Part shown: piece by piece, positions 23,896 to 30,393 of the stretch
Layout of the letters: each line of letters opens with the position of its first letter
How positions within the stretch are numbered: position 1 is the first letter of the stretch
From: Trachelipus rathkii
Lineage: Eukaryota; Arthropoda; Malacostraca; Isopoda; Trachelipodidae
Assembly (NCBI GenBank): GCA_015478945.1
Contig: JABUQX010022870.1
Coordinates: 2,501 to 37,500 of the forward strand
Direction: 5' to 3'
Length of the DNA stretch: 35,000 nt
Notes under the pieces: generated by a model
What the model was told of the DNA's origin: nothing
Seen by the model: only the letters and a program-made list of their open reading frames with translations
Databases searched by the model: none
Translations under genes and position numbers: made by a program

Positions 23896-26199
23896 CCTGA
23901 GAGACAGACTTGAGTCCCCCGGGACAACCCATATCGGTACCCACAACAGCAACCCACAACAAACAGCCTTTCTCATCACCACACTATCAACGACCTACAT
24001 TAGTGAAACCACGGAGAACTCCCTTATTAAACATGGCGGAGTGATGAATTGACACGGCACGGAGAGAGACGATGTGACGGCTGTGAACGTGAATAGGCTC
24101 TTTATGTCCAAAACATTCAATAAGTAAGATACAACCATATTTCCTCCTGGAAGGTTCCACCCCGCAATCGGGTGCGGCCCCAGATTCTTCCGCTTCCGGT
24201 TACACCCAAACTCACATCAACGTCTGAACTCCGTGTTGATATGTTCATCTTTGCACCTACTATCTACACCACTTCGAACACTAAAGGTACAGGTGCATTA
24301 CAACACAGATCCAAAGAAAAATGACTGTTCCTCAAGACTACTTGATTGCGAGCATTCGCATTTAGTCTCGTTATTTCAATCTCTTCTAATATTCGAGTTC
24401 CACCAGATGCTAATGTCATCAGCAAGAAGTGGCAATAGGAAGCAAAACCATTAGAAACAACCATCCAGACGCTTTCAGGCACCACTTTAATCCGCCGAAT
24501 TCAAGAAATTTTTAATAGAAAAACTTATGCGCTACCAGATCACCCCACATATCTGCATTTAGGTTATGCGGAAACTCTAAATCACGAAGAAGCTCTCTAC
24601 CTATAATAATGGAGCCAAGAACGAACTTAGCAATAACTGCAATTCGTCATCACAATTATTTGAGAAATTGTAGATCACCGGATATATTTCCCTCAGTAGT
24701 CATCCAGAGAAATTTGAATATTTATAAGTATTTCTCAAATTATCATACAAAAATTAAATAAGAACTTATAATCAGAAGGATAGCCATATGAAGAATCATT
24801 TCCCCTATTACAGACTTGTCCGCATTGGGTCGACAGTTCTGTCAGAGAGGGGTAATATTTACTCATATGAACTTGAATTACCGAGCGCTTAAATTAATAA
24901 CAAGACATAAGATGAGCCAAGACTCTTTTAGAGCCAAAGAAAAACACAGCCTCAGAGCATTATAAATCATTCAAATAATGTTTTAAGTATAGACCAAAAA
25001 GTTAGACAATAGAAGGAGGAGGAGAAAGAAAAGGTGAATGCAATGGGAGAGTAATTTTGAAGAGGGTGAGATAGAAATAGAAAAGATCGAAAACCAAATG
25101 GCCGTGGAGTTATGAAGAATAGAACAACAATAATCCACCAGTAGGTTTCAGTAGATAGATATGAAACGCTAATAATGATTTGGCCAACCGGACTATGACG
25201 CGAAAATACAGAAAGAGCGAAAACTAGTAACCCAAAGTGAAATGCTCCCTATTTCTCCCTTTACTGCCATATCCTTTTAAGGGCAGCGTCCAGGTAAAGA
25301 GACACACACAACAGCAGACTGACAGTACGCACCTTGTATTCCACTTTCCAAAGTATCTGCTCCTACCACCCCCCCCCCAGCGTTATACTATATATACACA
25401 GACCCATTTTGTCCTTATAGATATACGAACAACTCCAAACTAGAGCCTCCCGGAGTAAATAGTATGCGTCTCTTCAGTAGGCACCCAGACAGTGACTGCT
25501 CAGGAGTGCAACCTAGTCCTATGCCTAAACGACAACAGAGATATTGGTCAAAAAAATCTAACGAGAATAGAAACGTTGAGTTGAATGATTCAACACCGAT
25601 TCTTCCTCAGAAATGACTCGAGCATTGGTGATAAATGGCTGTGCTATCAAAGATTCAACTTTCTGTGTGGCAATACATCGAGCACGGTTTTATCACTAGG
25701 AGAGAAACACTACGTTACTCATCTCCTAATCCTACAGGAATTTGTCTTCACTTTGAAAATGGCGGCCGCAAAGCCAGACACAGACTCTAGAAAGCGTATA
25801 AATGATGTTATAATGATCGAAAGGTACCACTATAATTGAAACACAAGTTCTGAGATTGATAGCACAGCATGCAAAACTGAGCTACTACCGCCCTTCTCGA
25901 GTCTAACCAGACTGACGAGTACCTGAGTCGGGATTTTCTTCTCCTAGTCATAGTTAAACAAGCAAGTTTCGAGAACACAGCGGCTCGTATTGAACAGAAG
26001 CCATATGACTTCAGAAGAGATCACGAATCGAAATAACGAAGGCACTGGGAATTGACTATTATAGAGTCAAGCCAGTTAGCTCATAAGAGTTGCAAGGGTA
26101 GTTGAATCAAGAATAAGCATCTACCGCCCTCGGCCTATGAAAAACCGAGAGAGGTGACATATTGGTGAAAAGGAAATATGTGAGGATATGCCTCATTCC

Positions 26200-26260
26200 C
26201 ACCGAGACTATTTGAGTTCGAACCCCAATCTTGATGTCGCGTTACCGGATAGACCGCCAT
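26200..26260 (-). mobile_element. tRNA-derived SINE-like head
   Basis: Minus strand: an A-box-like TATCCGGTAACGC (26,251-26,239) followed by an intact B-box core GGGGTTCGAACTC (26,226-26,214), then a GC-rich tail. The layout is the same as the unit at 19.9-20.0 kb, but the CpG in the B box is preserved, so this copy may be younger or from a different family. A-B spacing is shorter than in a true tRNA, and no acceptor stem is visible, so it is not a functional tRNA gene. Confidence 0.45.
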
Positions 26261-26457
26261 CAGCTCAGAAGGGGTAGAGGTCATAGCTGAAGTAGAGATT
26301 TGCAAAAGAACTATCTCTGTAGCCCAACATCATTTGGTCATTTGCCCAGATTCCTCGTCTTGACACTCATCATAAGATACTATAGTATATCTAATGCTAG
26401 ATCCTGATGTACTACTCCAGCTCTTTTAAGAGAAAACACCTACACCAACATCATGTT

Positions 26458-26469
26458 CGCGCATGCGCG
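26458..26469. promoter_or_regulatory. 12-bp palindrome matching the NRF-1/Ewg consensus
   Basis: CGCGCATGCGCG is a perfect palindrome and fits the NRF-1 family site YGCGCAYGCGCR. In DNA this AT-rich, such a CpG-dense site is unlikely by composition alone. No gene start is evident nearby; the retroelement protease lies 480 bp to the right. Confidence 0.4.
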
Positions 26470-26940
26470 CCCTGCACGCTATAAAATAATTTCCGCACGT
26501 AGTTTTTATGTATCGTCTCACTATAATGTATCCCATCTGCAGAGAGGATACGCAACAGATTATGATTTCCGTCATGATCGATGTTTCAGGGTCTCGTAGA
26601 TTATCTTGTCTTCTATACCGAATATTGTCAGACGAACTTTTCATGAGTCGCACACTCTGCCGACAACTACATTTAGTTATTCCCCTCTGCCCTGTTTTGG
26701 AACACGCCCTAATGCATTATTGATAAACCAGCCATATCGTCACTCCCGCGAGCACTTTTTCTAGTACCACAATTTTTAATTTAATCCTACATTAATTGCT
26801 TATCTTTCACTTCCTACTAAGTCTCCACGAGCATCATGCATCTAATTTCCTCAATGTTCTTGTCTTACCGATTTGCAACCAGAATTTCAGCATATTACCT
26901 GAAATGTCATACAAAGCAATAATGATAAATATTACTGTAA

Positions 26941-27876
26941 ACAAAGAGCTTTTTCCTTGACACCGGAAGTTCCTTGAATATAATAAAGTTCTCGCACTAC
27001 AATGAAATAAAAGATAGTTTTAATTTAATTTCCAAAGACATTAATCTCAGTCTTGAGAGCATTACCCAGGGTGTAATACAAGTACACGGGATTACAACAC
27101 TCACATTAGATATAGCTAATAATGTTTGCCAATACACATTCGTCATAGTTGGGGACAACTGTGATTTTTATGGGAATATTATATTAGGTTGTGACATTTT
27201 ATCACAGACACCACTCGTATTTGATTTTTCGGAAAGAAAATGTTATTTTAAAATAGAAAATAGTTCGGGTTTAAAAGTAGATGTGAATAACCCTATACAG
27301 CTTATGGTAGATAAAAAGGCGAAATTATCCGCGAAAGTAGCGGATAAAAGGTATTTCAACCCGAGATCAAATACTATCTGCGAAAATAATACATCAGGAA
27401 GAAGGAATGAACGCCGACGGCAACGATGGAAATACATAAGACGTCGTCGACCCTATATGGGAGTGAATCGACGCGGTGGTACCAATAGTGAGTACTCTCG
27501 TGCAAACCGGTGGCGGCACCAACCAAATCCTGCATGGCAAAGGTATAAAAGATTTAATGAATATAAATATAATAATAGAAAAAACTGGCAAACTGGAAAA
27601 AGAAATAGGCGCAATAACTTTGAAAGAAATCTGGAAAAGGAAATAGGCGCACAAATTTTGAAAGAAGAAAGCGCAGAAATTGGCGCAGAAACAATAAAAG
27701 AGGCTGGTACCATAATAATAATAGGTACTCAAGAAACAGCCAGTATGATAATGAAAACTGGTATGAAAGCACCAGTAATGAAAGATTTAAAAGACCGCCT
27801 CGAACTCTCAGGGAAGATGTTTTTAAAGGTGACTTGTATTGTTATAAAGTCTCAAGAGCCCCGGATTTACCTGTAA
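26941..27876 (+). CDS. Retropepsin-type aspartic protease plus basic linker
   Basis: The frame opens after a TAA (26,938-26,940) and has no ATG near its start. Asp-Thr-Gly at 26,959-26,967, followed by Ser-Ser, is the active-site triad of retroviral-type proteases, which work as homodimers to cut Gag-Pol. Ile-Leu-Gly at 27,181-27,189 is the conserved C-terminal motif, about 70 residues later as expected. A plausible N-terminal strand of the protease is in a different frame just upstream (26,797 to the stop at 26,958-26,960), and the two frames meet at a T5 run (26,950-26,954). The fold ends near 27,290. The rest is Arg/Lys/Asn-rich (27,390-27,620), like a nucleic-acid-binding segment. From about 27,630 this frame is probably out of register, because the neighbouring frame continues the Arg-rich pattern. 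Confidence 0.85.
   Translation, partial: TKSFFLDTGSSLNIIKFSHYNEIKDSFNLISKDINLSLESITQGVIQVHGITTLTLDIANNVCQYTFVIVGDNCDFYGNIILGCDILSQTPLVFDFSERKCYFKIENSSGLKVDVNNPIQLMVDKKAKLSAKVADKRYFNPRSNTICENNTSGRRNERRRQRWKYIRRRRPYMGVNRRGGTNSEYSRANRWRHQPNPAWQRYKRFNEYKYNNRKNWQTGKRNRRNNFERNLEKEIGAQILKEESAEIGAETIKEAGTIIIIGTQETASMIMKTGMKAPVMKDLKDRLELSGKMFLKVTCIVIKSQEPRIYL
27603..27690 (+). repeat. Three-copy 36-38 bp tandem repeat inside pol
   Basis: Copies of a segment with aaataggcgca and ttttgaaaga start at about 27,603, 27,641 and 27,677, so the periods are 38 and 36 bp. In register, each of the first two copies encodes an Arg-rich Asn-Arg-Arg...Asn-Phe-Glu-Arg motif. The 38-bp period is not a multiple of three, and it coincides with the switch between the first and second pol frames. 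Confidence 0.8.
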
Positions 27877-30224
27877 TCCGTGAGGAAGATGCGGAAGATG
27901 ACTCAGACACTTTTGAAGAAGATTCTGAGTACGATATCCAGAGTAGCGAAAACCGCACTCGTATGGAGTACGCACTTGAAAAAGCGAATATCATACAACG
28001 CGCCGCTGGCAAATATAAAAATGAAGACTCATATAACTCAGATGATGAGAATGAGCATAGGGGTCAATCGTCTGATTATAGTTCAGATAGCGAGAATGAG
28101 CATAGCGCTCATTACTTAGATTGTGAGGATTTTACGCCTCATCCATCTGATCAAACGAAATATTTCGATCATGATGAAGAGAATTATGAATTTAATTCTG
28201 AAATAATTGACCAGCACGGTTATGATCATAGCTCTGACCGTCGCAATAGCAATATTAATATTCCAATTACTACTATAAGGAAATTTGCCAGACCCAACAA
28301 GAAAAGTTGGAATAAGAAGTATTGGAAGAATCATGGTGAAGATTCTGAAAGTAACTTCTTGGTTGATGGTGTTAACACAGTACGGCACCGCACCATACCA
28401 TCCAATGCTCACAATACACACCAAAACTCTCATAGATATTCCAATTGGTATAGAGATATTAGGAAGCGCGCACCGAAGTACCTCAATAATGCCAAAACGA
28501 ATGGAAAGAGAAGGAGGAATAGTAAAGGGGCTAGAAGATGGAAGAGTGACGCAGCCAACACTGTAAACCAACCAATTCAACCCACACAAGTTGTGGAATG
28601 CTTACAAACAAGCAATCTGCACCCGTTAAGAGGCCAGTATGACGGTATAAGGTCTAAAACTCAAATCACACAGCCCGTGTGTACGTCAATGGTACGTAAG
28701 ACGTCTAATACCACAACATCAAACAGAGATGAACTTAAGTGGAACCAAACTGGTATTGATACAGATGTGAACTTGGAATTGATCAGCCAACAAGCATCAA
28801 CTTCAATCACTAGTGAGAGAAACTTAGGAAATCGTCTCAAGTCACATCATAAGCATAGAAAGAAAAGATGTGCATCTGATTCTACCTTGTGGAATGTCCG
28901 TAAGGAGGAGAGAGATAATTGGGTCCCAGAGTCCGTCAATGATCGTCAGTCATTGCACTCAATTGGGAAGAGCTTAAAGACCTCAACAGGAGTGACTGTA
29001 GCCCAAAACTCTCAAGTCCAAACTGACATGAAACAACTTATGTCAACGGTAGACCAGGAGAGAATAAGAAAAAAGATGTTAATAATAAATAACGATGGTA
29101 ATAACTTAGAAAAATATACACCTGAAACCAAAGGAGAACCTTATTTGTATGAAGATACAGATACCATGTGTATAGTTAAACTTAATAATAATAAAAGAAT
29201 CATACCTAATTATAAGTATATCTTAGAAGCTAGAATTGAAGATGAAAAAGCGCAACAATTACCTGACAACAGTATGGTAATTACAGTTCCAACTGATGCC
29301 TTTAGAGGCAGCGCAGCCATCTTTGTACGGAGTACTTTATCAAATGTGAAGGAAGGTAACATAGTGATAGAGCTGATTAATTTAGGGAGCCGCCCTGTTG
29401 AAATAATAAAGGGTGAAGCCATAACTACAGCCTATCCAGTCTTGAGAAGAAAACATACAGAAATAGAAAGAGTCAACGCCACACGCAATACGATGATGAA
29501 ACAGATACACACCCAGACTATGCAAGAGTCCAGAAAAGATTATAAAAAGCGGAAGTTACCCACAATAACAGAAGGGTTATCAGAAAAGGAATTATATATG
29601 ACCTATAAAGAGATATTGACGAAAGATGAAGAAAAGTATCGAGTGTTACAACGACCTGAGGAACTTGAAAACATTATTGATTTTCTCATGAAAAACAGAG
29701 ACGTTGTGGGACTGGCAGATGACCCCATAGGGCAGTTCCCCAACTATCAATTTAAACTAGAACTAGATGAAAAATGCCCAAAGGTCCTATACACTCCACA
29801 GTATCAGCAACCCAGATCTTTCGTAAACGATATTAACACTTGGACAGAGGACCAGTTGAGGAAGAACCTGATTGAACCATCAGTGTCTCCCCACAGTAGT
29901 CCCTTGCTAGTCATTCCTAAGAAGTCTGGAGGTCGTCCCAGGATTTGTGTCGACTACCGGAAGTTGAATAAATGGACAATAGGGGACGCATACCCCATAC
30001 CTCTAATACAAGATACGGTGAACTCACTAGGGCGAGCTAGTATATTCACCTGTGTCGATGTTCTCGATGGCTTTTATCAGATTTCATTGAGCGAAGAAAG
30101 TAGGCCATTACTAGCGTTTAGAACACAGAGAGGAGCTTGGCAGCCCCGAGTCCTGCCAATGGGTCTGAAACAATCCCCAGCTGTCTTCAGTAGGGTGATG
30201 GGTCTCGTATTAAGTGGAAATTAG
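27624..30224 (+). CDS. Pol linker and N-terminal half of reverse transcriptase
   Basis: The open frame runs from after a TGA (27,621-27,623) to the TAG at 30,222-30,224. It overlaps the protease frame by 253 bp, with no ATG of its own near the start. Parts in order: an Arg-rich segment; an acidic Ser/Asp/Glu/Tyr-rich region with a 45-bp repeat; a long polar region; a beta-rich module at about 29,150-29,450 of the kind that follows protease in Ty3/gypsy elements (ends ...NLGSRPVEIIKGEAITT); then RT fingers and palm. RT motifs seen: VIPKKSGGRPRICVDYRKLN, the motif A Asp at 30,057-30,059 in FTCVDVLDGFYQI, and motif B LPMGLKQSPAVFSRVM. The frame stops before motif C. The stretch of about 600 codons between protease and beta module is unusually long. 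Confidence 0.88.
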   Translation, partial: KKSGKGNRRTNFERRKRRNWRRNNKRGWYHNNNRYSRNSQYDNENWYESTSNERFKRPPRTLREDVFKGDLYCYKVSRAPDLPVIREEDAEDDSDTFEEDSEYDIQSSENRTRMEYALEKANIIQRAAGKYKNEDSYNSDDENEHRGQSSDYSSDSENEHSAHYLDCEDFTPHPSDQTKYFDHDEENYEFNSEIIDQHGYDHSSDRRNSNINIPITTIRKFARPNKKSWNKKYWKNHGEDSESNFLVDGVNTVRHRTIPSNAHNTHQNSHRYSNWYRDIRKRAPKYLNNAKTNGKRRRNSKGARRWKSDAANTVNQPIQPTQVVECLQTSNLHPLRGQYDGIRSKTQITQPVCTSMVRKTSNTTTSNRDELKWNQTGIDTDVNLELISQQASTSITSERNLGNRLKSHHKHRKKRCASDSTLWNVRKEERDNWVPESVNDRQSLHSIGKSLKTSTGVTVAQNSQVQTDMKQLMSTVDQERIRKKMLIINNDGNNLEKYTPETKGEPYLYEDTDTMCIVKLNNNKRIIPNYKYILEARIEDEKAQQLPDNSMVITVPTDAFRGSAAIFVRSTLSNVKEGNIVIELINLGSRPVEIIKGEAITTAYPVLRRKHTEIERVNATRNTMMKQIHTQTMQESRKDYKKRKLPTITEGLSEKELYMTYKEILTKDEEKYRVLQRPEELENIIDFLMKNRDVVGLADDPIGQFPNYQFKLELDEKCPKVLYTPQYQQPRSFVNDINTWTEDQLRKNLIEPSVSPHSSPLLVIPKKSGGRPRICVDYRKLNKWTIGDAYPIPLIQDTVNSLGRASIFTCVDVLDGFYQISLSEESRPLLAFRTQRGAWQPRVLPMGLKQSPAVFSRVMGLVLSGN
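28032..28121 (+). repeat. 45-bp imperfect coding tandem repeat
   Basis: Two copies (from 28,032 and 28,077) share cgag/tgag-aatgagcatag and encode acidic Asp/Ser/Glu-Asn-Glu-His segments 15 residues apart. The period is a multiple of three, so the frame is kept. Confidence 0.7.
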
Positions 30225-30393
30225 CTAGCATAAGATTAGATCACATATAATTGACAGAATATTAATAATAATACACCTCAAGATGTAATTCGCATTAGCA
30301 CGATAGCCTATCAAGAAGTTTTTGATGCACTGAGGAAAAGCAACTTCAAAGTTAAATTTCTGGAGAAATGCAATTTTTTTTCAAGAAGAAAAT
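30215..30393 (+). pseudogene. Damaged RT motif C region
   Basis: Between the two long pol frames the RT-like reading passes through all three frames. A short piece runs in frame 2 from 30,215 to a TAA at 30,248. A frame-1 piece at 30,247-30,270 has Ile-Ile-Asp-Arg at 30,247-30,258, where the family has Tyr-x-Asp-Asp. From 30,273 frame 0 resumes with a recognisable RT thumb-side segment up to a TAG at 30,391-30,393, and the next long frame takes over at a T8 run (30,374-30,381). The spacing from the motif A Asp (about 65 codons) fits motif C. Losing the second Asp removes a metal ligand of polymerisation, so RT from this copy should be inactive unless these bases are miscalled. Confidence 0.7.

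Larger units (their letters stand above)
23830..26796. other. GC-normal block left of pol, no clear gene
   Basis: Base composition changes near 23,830 from AT-rich to near-balanced and stays so up to the protease. If the retroelement were complete, its 5' LTR and gag would lie here, yet I find no long frame and no C-x2-C-x4-H-x4-C zinc knuckle. Overlapping 73-codon frames on both strands at 24,233-24,485 and an 84-codon frame at 25,585-25,839 (with an internal ATG at 25,759 in good context, starting MAAAKPDTDSR) match nothing known. A C-run is at about 25,369-25,378. The block may be old, decayed mobile-element DNA. Confidence 0.5.

Noticed and set aside
26200..26260. Functional tRNA gene
   Set aside because: B box is present, but A-B spacing is too short and no acceptor or anticodon stems can be drawn.
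27243..27772. Minus-strand ORFs opposite the protease and linker
   Set aside because: Shadow frames of the Arg/Asn-rich plus-strand coding sequence.
28116..28589. 157-codon minus-strand ORF and 93-codon plus ORF inside the linker
   Set aside because: They lie entirely inside the well-supported pol frame and have no independent support.
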